From Anaeromyxobacter sp. Fw109-5 (GTDB lineage Bacteria > Myxococcota > Myxococcia > Myxococcales > Anaeromyxobacteraceae), in assembly GCF_000017505.1 (NCBI RefSeq), contig NC_009675.1, positions 1,302,001 through 1,366,000 on the forward strand: DNA of 64,000 nt. Direction: 5' to 3'. Made by a program: the position numbers and the translations under genes. The notes below the pieces were generated by a model. The model did no database searches, was not told where the DNA came from, and saw nothing but the letters and a program-made list of their open reading frames with translations. This document shows positions 35,780 to 44,916 of this stretch, in pieces (within the stretch, counting starts at the first letter, position 1; each line of letters opens with the position of its first letter).

Positions 35780-37168
35780 TCAGAAGCTCTGGAGGAACTC
35801 GTCGTTCGTCTCGAACTCGGAGAGCTTCTTGAGGAGCCGCTCCATCGCCTCCACCGGCTTCAGGGAGGCGAGGGCGCCGCGCAGGCGGCGGACCTTCTCG
35901 ATCTCCTTCGGCGAGAAGAGCTTCTCCTCCTTGCGCGTGCCGGAGGCGCCGATGTCGATCGCCGGGAAGATGCGGCGCTCGGCGAGCTGCCGCGAGAGCA
36001 CGACCTCCATGTTGCCGGTGCCCTTGAACTCCTCGAAGATCACCTCGTCCATGCGCGACCCGGTGTCGATGAGGGCCGTCGCGATGATGGTGAGCGACCC
36101 GCCCTCCTCGGCCTTGCGGGCCGAGCCGAACAGCCGCTTGGGCCGCTCGAGCGCGCGGGAGTCGACGCCGCCGGTCAGCGTCCGTCCGGAGGACTCGACC
36201 TCCTTGTTGTAGGCGCGCGACAGGCGCGTGATCGAGTCGAGCAGGATGACGACGTCCTTGCCGCCCTCGACCAGCCGCTTGGCGCGCTCGAGCACCATCT
36301 CGGCGACGTGGATGTGCTCCTCCGTCGGGCGGTCGTTCGAGGAGCCGACCACCTCGCCCTTGATGTTCCGCTTCATGTCGGTGACCTCCTCGGGCCGCTC
36401 GTCCACGAGCAGGACCGTGAGGTGCACGTCCGGGCGGTTGGCGGTGATCGCCTGGGCGATCCGCTGCAGCATGATCGTCTTGCCGGCCTTCGGCGGCGAG
36501 GTGATGAGGCCGCGCGCCCCGAGGCCGATGGGCGAGACGAGGTCGAGCACGCGGCCGATCATCTCGTCCGCGCGCGTCTCCATGACGAGCCGCTCGGTCG
36601 GATCGGTCGCGGTGAGGTTGTGGAAGTGCGTCCGGCGGGCGACCGCCATCGGGTCGGTGCCCTCGAGCTGGTCGACGCGCGCGAGCACCCGCTTCATGTT
36701 TCGGGCGGTGGCCTGCCCCTTCACGAGCAGGCCGGCCTGCAGGTGCATGCGGTCGATGAGCCAGCGCGGCACCTCGACGTCGAACGGCTGCGGCAGGTAG
36801 CTGCGCTTCGGATCGCGCAGGTAGCCGTTGCCCTTGCCCTCGAACTGGAGGACGCCCTCGACCTCCTCGGTCACCTCCGGCGCCGCCTGTCCGCCGGGCT
36901 GGGCCTGAGGGGCGGGTGCTCCCCCGTTCGGCGCCTGCGCCGTGGCCGGCTGGCCGTTCGGCCCCGCGACCGTCGGGCCACCCTGGCCCGGAGGACCGCC
37001 GCGACCGCGGCGGCCGCGACGGCGCCGGCGGCGCCGCCCGCTCTGGCCGGGGGCTCCCCCGGGGCCGGTGGGCTGCGCGCCGCCCTCGGGTTCGGGTGCG
37101 GTGCTGGACTGCGGGTTCTGAGGGGCCCCGCTCGCGACCGGAGTCGGGGTCTGCTCGTTGTCACTCAT
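35780..37168 (-). CDS. rho: Transcription termination factor Rho
   Basis: A 462-residue Rho. The RNA-binding cold-shock-like domain begins at about residue 103 (EGVLQFEGKGNGYLRDP), and the ATPase follows with Walker A SPPKAGKT, Walker B VVILLDSITR and EEGGSLTIIATALIDTGSR. The usual N-terminal helix bundle is absent. In its place is a ~100-residue disordered stretch rich in Gly, Pro and Arg, including a run of arginines at about 45-57. The ATG at 37168 (MSDNEQTP) is chosen; an upstream ATG at 37225 is possible. A 335-bp leader region lies upstream. Confidence 0.93.
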   Translation of the reverse strand: MSDNEQTPTPVASGAPQNPQSSTAPEPEGGAQPTGPGGAPGQSGRRRRRRRGRRGRGGPPGQGGPTVAGPNGQPATAQAPNGGAPAPQAQPGGQAAPEVTEEVEGVLQFEGKGNGYLRDPKRSYLPQPFDVEVPRWLIDRMHLQAGLLVKGQATARNMKRVLARVDQLEGTDPMAVARRTHFHNLTATDPTERLVMETRADEMIGRVLDLVSPIGLGARGLITSPPKAGKTIMLQRIAQAITANRPDVHLTVLLVDERPEEVTDMKRNIKGEVVGSSNDRPTEEHIHVAEMVLERAKRLVEGGKDVVILLDSITRLSRAYNKEVESSGRTLTGGVDSRALERPKRLFGSARKAEEGGSLTIIATALIDTGSRMDEVIFEEFKGTGNMEVVLSRQLAERRIFPAIDIGASGTRKEEKLFSPKEIEKVRRLRGALASLKPVEAMERLLKKLSEFETNDEFLQSF

Positions 37169-37503
37169 GCTGTCGTCTGCTCCGGCAGCGGGGCGAAGGA
37201 ATCGCCCTCGCGGCACGACCGTCATGCGTCTGGATCTGGCGCCGTCCGCGGCTCGTTGGCGTTCGGTGGTCCGCGAACCGCCGCCCCCGTCGCGTCGCTC
37301 GCAGCGCGCCGCGCGTCACGCGGCACGAACTCGCCAGCAACCTGCCGACCAGGGGCTCGTCTCCCCGCCGCCGAGAAACGTACGGCGCTGGCGGAAGAGA
37401 GACAAGTGATCACATAGCAAAAAAGATCCCGAAGCGAAAGCTTCCGTATGGCCCCGTGGGGTCTGTCCCCCCGGCGCGTCCCCGCGCCCGCCCGCTCCCA
37501 CGT
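37169..37503. other. 335-bp intergenic region upstream of rho
   Basis: No gene seen. It should hold the rho promoter and leader. The notable elements are the sppA terminator-like hairpin at 37419-37444 and an 8-bp palindrome GTGATCAC at 37406-37413. The part nearest rho (37169-37380) is GC-rich and featureless. Confidence 0.5.
37419..37444 (-). terminator. Terminator-like hairpin after sppA
   Basis: On the minus strand, a GAAGC/GCTTC stem with a four-base loop (37444-37431) is followed after GGGATC by six T residues (37424-37419), 60 bases past the sppA stop. The stem is short (5 bp) but the T-run is unusual for this genome. Confidence 0.4.
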
Positions 37504-39999
37504 CTACGGCGCCGGTGGCTCGGCCACCCACTCGACCGGCAACGCGAGCACGGTCCCCATCTCCGAGACGAGCGCGAGCGCGCGGAGCTCCGGCACCGCG
37601 CCGAGCGCGCGGACGAGCGGGTCGCCCCGCGCGCCCAGGATGCCTGCGGTGAACGGATCCTGGCCGTCTTCCCCTCCCTTCGCCGTCCGGACGAGCACGA
37701 CGTCGCGCGGCCGGAGCCCTGCGCGCTCGCGGGCGAGCTGGAGGGCGTCTTCCAGGGAGCCGAGCCGATCCACGAGGTGCCGCTCCTGCGCCTGCCGCCC
37801 GGTCCAGACTCGCCCGGCGGCGACGGTCTCGACCACCGCGGGGTCGAGCTTGCGTCCCTCCGCGACGCGCGCGACGAAGTGCGCGTAGAACCGGTCGATC
37901 TCCCGCTCGACCGCGGCGCGCTCCGGCCCGGCCCACGGCTTGGCGACGCTGGTGAGCTGGGCGTTCTCGCCGCGGGCCGTGGCGTCGCGGCCGACGCCGA
38001 GCTTGGAGAGGAGCCCGGAGAGATCCGGCTTGAGCGCGAACACGCCGATCGAGCCGGTGAGGGTGGAGGGCTCGGCGAGGATCTCGTCCGCGCCCACCGC
38101 GGCGAGGTAGCCGCCGCTCGCCGCCAGGTCGCCCATGGAGGCGATGACCGGCTTGCGCCGCCGGGCGCGCTGCACCTCGCGCCAGATCCGGTCCGAGGCC
38201 ACGCCGTCGCCGCCGGGCGAGTCGACGCGGAGCACGATCGCCTTCACGGCCGAGTCGTCGGCGGCGCGGCGGAGCTGGGCCGAGATGGTCTCCGCGCCCG
38301 CGATGGCGGGCATCCCGAGCCGATCGCCGCGGCTCTTGCCGCCCGCGATGGCGCCCTCCACGCGGACGATCTCCACGACCGCCGCCGGGCCCCAGCGCTG
38401 CGCCTGACGCTCCTCGTCCGGCGCGTAGCCGCTGCTGAGCTGCACGCGCCGGCCGGTCACGCGCCGCGCCCAGCCCTCGAGCTCGTCGGGCCACAGCACC
38501 GCGTCGAGGAGGCCCTCCCGCTGCGCATCCTCGGCGCCGAACAGGCCGCGGTCCACGAGGGCGCGGACGCGCTCCTCGGGGAGCCGCCGCGCCGCGGCGA
38601 CGTCCGCGACGATCCGGGCGTAGAGGTCGTCGAGGACCGAGGCGGTCACCTCTCGCGCCTCGGGCGACGCGTCGCTCCGGACGAGCGGCTCGGGGGCCGT
38701 CTTGTACGCGCCGCGCTTCACCACCTCGAACGCCACCCCGAGGCGGGCGAGCGTGTCCTTCACGAACAGCGTCGAGGTGGAGAGCCCGTTCACGAAGAGC
38801 GTCGATCCCGGCTGGGCCGCGAGCGCGGTGGCGGCGCTCGCGATCCAGTACTCGGTCGTGCCGCCGCCGGCGAGGTACGCGAGCACCGGCTTCCGCTCGC
38901 GGATGCGGGCGAGCGCGCCGCGCAGCTCCTCGGCGCGCCCTGCGCCGAGCCCCAGGCCCTCGATGCGCACGGCGATCGCCGCCACCTCCGGATCGTCGCG
39001 CGCCTCTCCGAGGCGCCGGAGGAGCCGGCCGTAGGGATCCGGCTCGCCGAAGGTGAAGAACAGGAAGCGGCGGGGGGGCTCCAGGGCGCGCTCGACGTCG
39101 ACGGCGGGGACCTCGTGCGCGCTCGCCGCCGAGCGGTAGCGCTCGGACGAGAGCCGCACCCCGGTCATCCAGCCGGTCTGTTCGCTCACGGGGACGGCGC
39201 CGCCGATCCAGCCGCCGTGCGGGCCGTTCCAGGAGAGCGCCACGACCCCGGCCGGGCTTTCGCCGGTGGGGAGGTCGCGCAGCGGGACCTGCAACTGGGC
39301 GGACAGGGCGAGGCCGCTGCGGAGCTCGATCCCGAGGCCCCCCGCGACGTGCGTGGCCCTCAGCGAGTCGCGCCGGTCGTCGTCGCCGAGCAGATCGAGC
39401 GACAGGGTCAGCCCGTCGCGCCACAGCCGCGTGGCGACGCCGACGTCGTAGTGGACCGGGAGCCGCTCGCCGGCGAGCCGCGCGTCGCGATCGCGCATCG
39501 CCGCCGCGACGCTCAGCCAGCGCGCCGGGCGCAGCGTGAGCCCCACGTCCCAGCTCGCCAGCTCCTCGAGGGCGTCGTGGTGGGAGCTCCAGCGGTTCCA
39601 GGCGAACGCGACGGAGTAGGTGCGCGCGTTCGTGATCGCGAGGGCGAGGGTCGTCTTCCGGTAGCGCGCGCCGTCGCCGTCCCCGGGGTGGACCCACTGC
39701 ATGCCGAACCCCACGCCGAGCGGCCCGAACCCGTCGGCGGCGTAGAACGCCTCGGCGCGCGACTCGGGGGTGACCTCCCGCTCGTAGAAGCCGTGCACCG
39801 CCAGCCGCGGCACGAACCCCACGCCCGCCGGATTCACCGTCAGCGCGGTGGGCTCCTCCGCCGCCGCCGCGCCCAGGACGGGGAGCGAGAGCCCCGCGGG
39901 GAGACCTTGCTCGCGGTCGAGCGCGTTCTGGACCTGGGCGTGCGCGGACTGCGCGACGGCGAGCGCCGCGGCGAGCGCGACCTTCACGGCTGGTTTCAT
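37504..39999 (-). CDS. sppA: SppA-type peptidase with N-terminal barrel-like domain
   Basis: An 831-residue exported protein. After a signal peptide (about 1-22) a beta-rich domain of about 270 residues follows, starting with TALTVNPAGVGFV, a motif of PorV/FadL-type outer-membrane barrels. From about 305 on it is a 67K-type SppA protease. The catalytic pair is Lys433 (YKTAPEPL) in the first repeat and Ser628 (LAASGGY) in the second, spaced as in E. coli SppA. SppA digests cleaved signal peptides; a barrel fusion suggests a different location or substrate. The ATG at 39999 fits the signal peptide. Confidence 0.85.
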   Translation of the reverse strand: MKPAVKVALAAALAVAQSAHAQVQNALDREQGLPAGLSLPVLGAAAAEEPTALTVNPAGVGFVPRLAVHGFYEREVTPESRAEAFYAADGFGPLGVGFGMQWVHPGDGDGARYRKTTLALAITNARTYSVAFAWNRWSSHHDALEELASWDVGLTLRPARWLSVAAAMRDRDARLAGERLPVHYDVGVATRLWRDGLTLSLDLLGDDDRRDSLRATHVAGGLGIELRSGLALSAQLQVPLRDLPTGESPAGVVALSWNGPHGGWIGGAVPVSEQTGWMTGVRLSSERYRSAASAHEVPAVDVERALEPPRRFLFFTFGEPDPYGRLLRRLGEARDDPEVAAIAVRIEGLGLGAGRAEELRGALARIRERKPVLAYLAGGGTTEYWIASAATALAAQPGSTLFVNGLSTSTLFVKDTLARLGVAFEVVKRGAYKTAPEPLVRSDASPEAREVTASVLDDLYARIVADVAAARRLPEERVRALVDRGLFGAEDAQREGLLDAVLWPDELEGWARRVTGRRVQLSSGYAPDEERQAQRWGPAAVVEIVRVEGAIAGGKSRGDRLGMPAIAGAETISAQLRRAADDSAVKAIVLRVDSPGGDGVASDRIWREVQRARRRKPVIASMGDLAASGGYLAAVGADEILAEPSTLTGSIGVFALKPDLSGLLSKLGVGRDATARGENAQLTSVAKPWAGPERAAVEREIDRFYAHFVARVAEGRKLDPAVVETVAAGRVWTGRQAQERHLVDRLGSLEDALQLARERAGLRPRDVVLVRTAKGGEDGQDPFTAGILGARGDPLVRALGAVPELRALALVSEMGTVLALPVEWVAEPPAP

Positions 40000-40134
40000 G
40001 GGAGCTCCGGCCGCGGATTGTACCGGACCGCCACGCCAGCGGCCGGGACCGCCCGGGGCGCAGGCCGCCGAGGCGCGGGCCACCGGGCGGGGCGCTGCAC
40101 GAGATCTCACGGGGCCTGCCGCCCCCGGCGAGCG

Positions 40135-40956
40135 CTACTCCTCGTTCCCGGCGTCCTCGACCGTCCGCAGATGCTCCTCGGCGAGTGGGACGAGGTTGCC
40201 GGCGCGGTACTCGCGGAACACGTCCAGGAGCTGCTCCTTGTGCGGCCGCACCTTCCCGAGCGGGCACTTCTCCCACTCCTTGCGCGGCTCGTCGCAGTAC
40301 CCCATCCGCTTGTCGCCGCACTTCGGCTGCAGGTACCCGCCGATCTCCGGGATCGCCTTCATGACCTCGCGCCGCATCAGCGCGACCATGTGGCGGATCT
40401 CCCACTGGGCGCGCCAGCACAGCCGGAGGTCGGCGATGTGCAGCAGCTCGGTGAAGTTCACCATCACCTGGAAGTTCGTGGGCGTGGCGTTCGGGAGGAC
40501 GAAGCGCGCGTCCTCGGCCGGGATCCCCTTGGCGAGGGCGAGCTCGTAGACCCGCGTGATCTCGCGCATGAGCCGGTCGTACTCGTCGGCCATCCCGTGC
40601 GCCTCACGCCAGGTCTTCGGCATGACGTAGTCGAGCCGCTCCTCCTTGTAGCGGACGTACCGCTGCGACTGCTGCTCGAAGGAGATGCCGATGCGGTGGC
40701 GGACGAACTGGTGCGAGAGCGCCCGCGAGACACCGGAGATCCCGAACCAGAACACCACCTGCTCGAGCGGGGAGGCGTGGCCCGTCTTCAGCCGCTCCTG
40801 GATGAACTCGCGGATCGTCTCCGGCGCGATGCGCCCGTCGCGGATCTCGCCCCAGACCTCCCCCGGCGTCTTGGGGGTGTAGCAGGTGCGGTACGCGCCG
40901 TAGAGCTTCGTCAGCGGGTCGCGGGCGTGGTCGATGAGGGTCACTTCGAGCGGCAT
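40135..40956 (-). CDS. thyX: Flavin-dependent thymidylate synthase
   Basis: A 273-residue ThyX, which makes dTMP from dUMP with methylene-tetrahydrofolate and reduced FAD. The ThyX signature RHRIGISFEQQSQRY spans Arg86 to Tyr100. Further family segments are PLEQVVFWFGISGVSRALSH and FTELLHIADLRLCWRAQWEI. The C-terminus has an extra Cys/Lys-rich stretch (YLQPKCGDKRMGYC and KCPLGK) that could bind metal. It is divergent from the thioesterase gene. Confidence 0.96.
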   Translation of the reverse strand: MPLEVTLIDHARDPLTKLYGAYRTCYTPKTPGEVWGEIRDGRIAPETIREFIQERLKTGHASPLEQVVFWFGISGVSRALSHQFVRHRIGISFEQQSQRYVRYKEERLDYVMPKTWREAHGMADEYDRLMREITRVYELALAKGIPAEDARFVLPNATPTNFQVMVNFTELLHIADLRLCWRAQWEIRHMVALMRREVMKAIPEIGGYLQPKCGDKRMGYCDEPRKEWEKCPLGKVRPHKEQLLDVFREYRAGNLVPLAEEHLRTVEDAGNEE

Positions 40957-41051
40957 GGGCGGGCTCCGGAGCGGGGGCGGATTCTATAGCGGCCGTCCGA
41001 CCGTCGGGAAAGGGGGGCGGGCGCTCGCGCCGTCGCGTATAGAGGTCGCCC

Positions 41052-41531
41052 ATGGAGCCCAAGCCCGCCTCCGCCTCGCGCGTCGAGGTCACGCACCTCG
41101 TCATGCCGGGGGACGCCAACTCCCTCGGCACCGCCTTCGGCGGCATGGTGATGCAGTGGACCGACCTCGCCGCCGGCATGGCGGCGATGCGCCACGCGCG
41201 CCTGCCGGTCGTGACCGCGTCGCTCGACCAGCTCTCCTTCCTCGCCCCGGTGCGCATCGGGCACATGGCGATCCTGGTCGCGCACGTGACCGCGGTCTTC
41301 GCGACCTCCATGGAGGTGAACGTCGAGGTGTCCACCGAGGACCCCCGCACGGGCGAGCGGCGCCGCTGCTGCGACGCGTACCTCACCTTCGTCGCCCTCG
41401 ACGACGCGGGCCGCCCGACGCGCGCTCCGCCGCTCCTGACGGAGAGCGAGGACGAGCGGCGGCGCGAGCGCGAGGCGCGGGTGAGGCGGGCGTCGCGGCT
41501 CGCGCTGAGGACCGCGCTGACGGGCGCCTAG
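41052..41531 (+). CDS. Hotdog-fold acyl-CoA thioesterase
   Basis: A 159-residue hotdog-fold thioesterase of the YciA/cytosolic acyl-CoA hydrolase type. It shows the ANSLGTAFGGMVMQWTDLA motif with the hotdog helix, VVTASLDQLSFLAPVRIG, and VEVSTEDPRTGERR followed by CDAYLTFVALD. The acidic/Arg-rich C-terminus is helical. It hydrolyses acyl-CoA thioesters; chain-length preference is unknown. ATG at 41052, 95 bases from the divergent thyX start. Confidence 0.88.
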   Translation: MEPKPASASRVEVTHLVMPGDANSLGTAFGGMVMQWTDLAAGMAAMRHARLPVVTASLDQLSFLAPVRIGHMAILVAHVTAVFATSMEVNVEVSTEDPRTGERRRCCDAYLTFVALDDAGRPTRAPPLLTESEDERRREREARVRRASRLALRTALTGA

Positions 41532-41557
41532 AGGTCGCCTCGGACGTCGCCGAGAGA

Positions 41558-42046
41558 TCAGGCCGCGCCGCGCAGGCGAAGGTACAGCGTCGAGGCGTCG
41601 TAGAAGGTGAACCTCACCGCGCCGGCCTCGATGCGCGCGCCCGGCTCGAGCCGGACCGGGGCCCGGCCCAGCCGCAGGCCGTTCACCCGGCTGCCATTCG
41701 ACGACCCGGCGTCCTCGATGGTCCACCCGCCGTCACCGGCACGGCGCAGCACGAGGTGGTTGCGCGAGAGGGTGCCGTCGTCCACGACGACGTCGTTCTG
41801 GGGCGCCCGCCCGAGCCGCACCGTCGGTCCGCCGTCCCTCGCGCTCAGCGCGATGGCGAGCGACTCGCCCACCGACGCCTGCCGCGCCACCGGGGCGGCG
41901 AGCATGGTGTCCCGGCCGGCCGACGGCGGTCGCCACGGTCCGGCCTCCCACACGAGCCAGTCCTCGGGCTGATCGCGCTCGAACCCGGCGAGATCGGCCC
42001 CCGAGTACTTCCTCGCGAGCCACGAGAGGAGAAAGCTCTTCACCAT
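41558..42046 (-). CDS. FHA-domain protein
   Basis: A 162-residue protein with a forkhead-associated domain in its C-terminal half (about 70-155): VRLGRAPQNDVVVDDGTLSRNH, then GWTIEDAGSSNGSRVNGLRL. The Arg, Ser-Arg and Asn residues that bind phosphothreonine are present. The N-terminal part (MVKSFLLSWLARKYSGADL) has no known domain. It probably reads out Ser/Thr kinase signals such as those from the kinase at 32.9 kb. An earlier ATG at 42091 is possible. Confidence 0.85.
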   Translation of the reverse strand: MVKSFLLSWLARKYSGADLAGFERDQPEDWLVWEAGPWRPPSAGRDTMLAAPVARQASVGESLAIALSARDGGPTVRLGRAPQNDVVVDDGTLSRNHLVLRRAGDGGWTIEDAGSSNGSRVNGLRLGRAPVRLEPGARIEAGAVRFTFYDASTLYLRLRGAA

Positions 42047-42166
42047 GACGCCCCCCGCCGCGCGGTCGCGCGAACGGGGTGAGCACATCACGGGCCGTTC
42101 GAGGAGTCGAGCCGCAGGGCCACGGGACGCGCCGGGCGCGTCGCCGATCTCACGGACACGCGCCGC

Positions 42167-43876
42167 TCAGCCGCGGAGGCCCGCCGCGACCACGGCCGGC
42201 AGCGCGGTGAGGCCGCGCGCCTCGAGCCGCGTGAGCCCGCGCCCCAGCGCCTGCGCGGTGCGGTGGCTCGGGAAGTAGGGCGGCTTCGGGAACGTCACCG
42301 CCGGATGGCGGACGACGCTCTTCTCCACGCGCTCCAGCATGAGCGCGTTGTGCACGAACCCGCGGCCGCTCTGGATGTCCGTGAGCGTCGCGCCGGGGTA
42401 GGCGCCCCACGGCGTCGTGCCGAACGCGAAGCCGTACCCCGCCCAGCAGTTCACCGAGACGGACCCGTAGCGCAGGGCGCGGATGGCGCGCTCGAGCGCG
42501 GGCCGCACCGCGGGGTCGGAGGCGGTGCGCGGATGGACGACGATGTGCGCCGCGAGCGTGCCCCACAGCGTCTCGTTGGCGAGGGTCACCGCCGCGTCGA
42601 GGTACTCGAGCGGATCGGCGCTGCCGGCAGAGGTCTCCCAGAGCACCGCGCAGAACGGCTCCTGCCGGAACGCCGCGTCGTCGGGGTCCGGCTCCACGCC
42701 GGGCACCAGCGCCCAGGGGAGCTCGTCGGGGCGGGCCTCGCCGACCCGCCGGACGCCGGCGCGGCCGTCGAGGAGCCGGTGGTAGCTCGAGGCCGACCCG
42801 GGGTACCACGCGCGGCGAGGGGGCACGAGCGCGACGAAGCGCTCGACCGCCGCGAGCAGCTCGTCCCGCTGGCGCCACCCGCGGGCCGTGACGAGCATCT
42901 TGCCGGCGATGCAGTTGTAGGACGCGTTGTGCGTGACCATGCCGGCGATGCTCTCCGCCTGGGCCGCCAGCGTCCGCGCGTCCCAGGGGCCGGGCACCAC
43001 CAGCACCGGCGTGATGTTGCCGAGCTCGCTCGTGATCTCCTTGCGCAGCAGCGGATCGCCCCGCGCCATCCGCGCGGCGCGCTCCGGGCCCGGCGGTCCC
43101 CACACGATGAGGTCGTGCGTGCGGTCGGAGCCGGTGATGTGCACCTCGTCCACGCCGGGGTGGTGCGCGAGGTGCCAGCCCTCCTCCGCGCCGCCGTACA
43201 CGACGGCGAGGAAGCCGCGCGCGATCGCCTCCGCGAACGCCTCCTCCAGGATCGGCCCGAGGTAGGCGTTCACCGGGTTCATCTTGAGGATGCAGACCTT
43301 CCCCTCGTTGAAGAGCTTGGTGACGACGTCCGCGGGCGGGATGGCGTTGACGTTCCCGGCGCCGAGCACGAGGCAGACCTGCCCGTCGTGGTCCGGCGCC
43401 TTGTGGAAGCGCGCCCTCGTCTCGTGGAGCTCGCGCTCGCCGACGCCCTCCTCGAAGTGCACCTCGGCGTGGACGCCCAGGAACAGCGCGCGATCGGTGG
43501 GCGACGCGGGGAACACCCCCACCGTCAGCCGGCCGTCCTCCGTCTCGCCCGTCGCGCCGACGGGCGTGTTCCCGTGGCGCGCGAGCGCCTGCAGCGAGCG
43601 GGTGACGAGCCGGAGCTGCCGCAGGACGACGTAGGGCCCGCTCAGCCACTCCTCGCCCGCGAGCGGCGACCCGGGCGCGATCCCCTTGGCCGCGCACGCC
43701 GCCGCGACCGCGCGCTCGGCCGTCCGCGCCGTGCCGCGGGCCATCGAGCGTGCCAGCGCGATGCGCTCCGGGAGCGAGGCGCGCGCCCAGATCGGCGCGC
43801 CGTCGCGGAGGCGCGCGATGGCCTCGTCGAGGCGGCGCGGATCGGTCGCGGAGGGGGCGGTCGCGGGTCGGCTCAT
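42167..43876 (-). CDS. Aldehyde dehydrogenase-superfamily protein
   Basis: A 569-residue ALDH-superfamily enzyme, longer than the usual 480-500. The nucleophile Cys is in NASYNCIAGKML, the general-base Glu region is ITSELGNITPVLV, the coenzyme-binding region is VCLVLGAGNVNAIPPADVV with KMNP, and the C-terminal part includes SVNCWAGYGFAFGTTPWGAYPG. It oxidises an aldehyde or reductively processes an acyl group; the substrate is not inferable. The ATG at 43876 is chosen (MSRPATAPSATDPRR). The metallophosphoesterase gene lies 67 bases upstream on the same strand. Confidence 0.85.
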   Translation of the reverse strand: MSRPATAPSATDPRRLDEAIARLRDGAPIWARASLPERIALARSMARGTARTAERAVAAACAAKGIAPGSPLAGEEWLSGPYVVLRQLRLVTRSLQALARHGNTPVGATGETEDGRLTVGVFPASPTDRALFLGVHAEVHFEEGVGERELHETRARFHKAPDHDGQVCLVLGAGNVNAIPPADVVTKLFNEGKVCILKMNPVNAYLGPILEEAFAEAIARGFLAVVYGGAEEGWHLAHHPGVDEVHITGSDRTHDLIVWGPPGPERAARMARGDPLLRKEITSELGNITPVLVVPGPWDARTLAAQAESIAGMVTHNASYNCIAGKMLVTARGWRQRDELLAAVERFVALVPPRRAWYPGSASSYHRLLDGRAGVRRVGEARPDELPWALVPGVEPDPDDAAFRQEPFCAVLWETSAGSADPLEYLDAAVTLANETLWGTLAAHIVVHPRTASDPAVRPALERAIRALRYGSVSVNCWAGYGFAFGTTPWGAYPGATLTDIQSGRGFVHNALMLERVEKSVVRHPAVTFPKPPYFPSHRTAQALGRGLTRLEARGLTALPAVVAAGLRG

Positions 43877-43943
43877 GCGGATCTCCGCGCAGAGCGTAAG
43901 GGATCTCTCGCATCCCCGCGCGGTCTTCCGGGTGGCGGGCGCG

Positions 43944-44795
43944 CTAGGCGGGCTCGGCACGCTGGAGCGTCGCCAGCGTCACCTCGGCGGGGGAGTTCAC
44001 CCGGACGCGGATGCCGGACATGCCGATGCCGCGGTTCACGTACAGCTGCACGCCGCCGTCGAGCGCGTAGCGGCCGCGCAGGTAAGGCTCGCGGATCACG
44101 GTGGCGAGCAGCAGGGGCGTGAAGATGGGGATGTTGATCTGCCCGCCGTGGGTGTGGCCGGAGAGGCACAGGCTCGGGCGCCCGAGCCGCTCGAGGGCCC
44201 GCGCCGTCCTGGGCCCATGGGCCAGCACGAGGGGAGTGGGGCCGCCGGTGAGCCCCCGCACCGCGCGGCGGACGTCGTCGCGGTCCGTGAGGTGATCGCC
44301 GACGCCGACGACCTGGAACGGGGCACCCCGCAGACGGATCGACGTCCAGGCGTTCTCGAGGACCTCGTAGCCGTGGCCGCGCAGCGCCGCGGCGGCGCCC
44401 CTCGGATCCACCCACACGTCGTGGTTCCCGAGCACCGCGATGGTCGGGGCGGTGAGGCCGCCGAGGAGCGCGCGCATGGCCTCGAGCTCGCGCTTGGAGT
44501 GGGAAAGGTAATCGCCGGTGAGCACGACGAGATCCGGCGAAAAGGCGTTCGCCTCGTCGATGGCGGCGCGGACCACGTGATCGGGCGTGCGCGGGCCGAC
44601 GTGCAGGTCCGAGAGCTGCGCCACGCGCAGGCCGTGATGGGCAGGGTCGAGCCCCGGCACCTGGAAGGTCACCCGCTCGGCGGTGGGAGCGGCCTGCCGG
44701 GCGGCGGCGCCGGACGGGAACGCGCCGACCGCACCCGCCGCGCTCACCAGCGCCGCGCCCTTCAGGAACCCTCTCCGGCCGAATCTCCGCTCCAT
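43944..44795 (-). CDS. Tat-exported metallophosphoesterase
   Basis: A 283-residue calcineurin-type phosphoesterase. The N-terminus is a Tat signal with RRGFLKG (residues 6-12) and a hydrophobic stretch, so it is exported folded. Metal motifs are QLSDLHVG, TGDY, LGNHDVW and SGHTHGGQ, with VLAHGP between. It resembles the YkuE/YaeI type that may act on cyclic nucleotides, UDP-lipids or membrane phosphoesters. The ATG at 44795 begins MERRFGRRGFLKG. Confidence 0.9.
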   Translation of the reverse strand: MERRFGRRGFLKGAALVSAAGAVGAFPSGAAARQAAPTAERVTFQVPGLDPAHHGLRVAQLSDLHVGPRTPDHVVRAAIDEANAFSPDLVVLTGDYLSHSKRELEAMRALLGGLTAPTIAVLGNHDVWVDPRGAAAALRGHGYEVLENAWTSIRLRGAPFQVVGVGDHLTDRDDVRRAVRGLTGGPTPLVLAHGPRTARALERLGRPSLCLSGHTHGGQINIPIFTPLLLATVIREPYLRGRYALDGGVQLYVNRGIGMSGIRVRVNSPAEVTLATLQRAEPA

Positions 44796-44839
44796 CCGCG
44801 CTCTGCCCCCGGACCGCAGATATTGTCGGTCCAACCCCG

Positions 44840-44868
44840 GCGCCCGGGAGAATGGAACTCCCGGGCGC
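44840..44868 (-). terminator. Perfect 11-bp hairpin after the DUF1028 gene
   Basis: GCGCCCGGGAG (44840-44850) and CTCCCGGGCGC (44858-44868) form an 11-bp perfect stem with a seven-base loop. It lies 49 bases past the DUF1028 stop and just upstream of the metallophosphoesterase gene. It lacks a T-run but is likely a terminator. Confidence 0.55.
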
Positions 44869-44916
44869 GCGCGGCGATTCCTTGGGCGGGGCGGGTCGGG
44901 CGTACGGGCGGACGGC

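Noticed and set aside
36916-40989. Long + strand open frame opposite rho, sppA and thyX
   Set aside because: Composition is typical of antisense GC-rich frames; the minus-strand genes carry full catalytic motifs.
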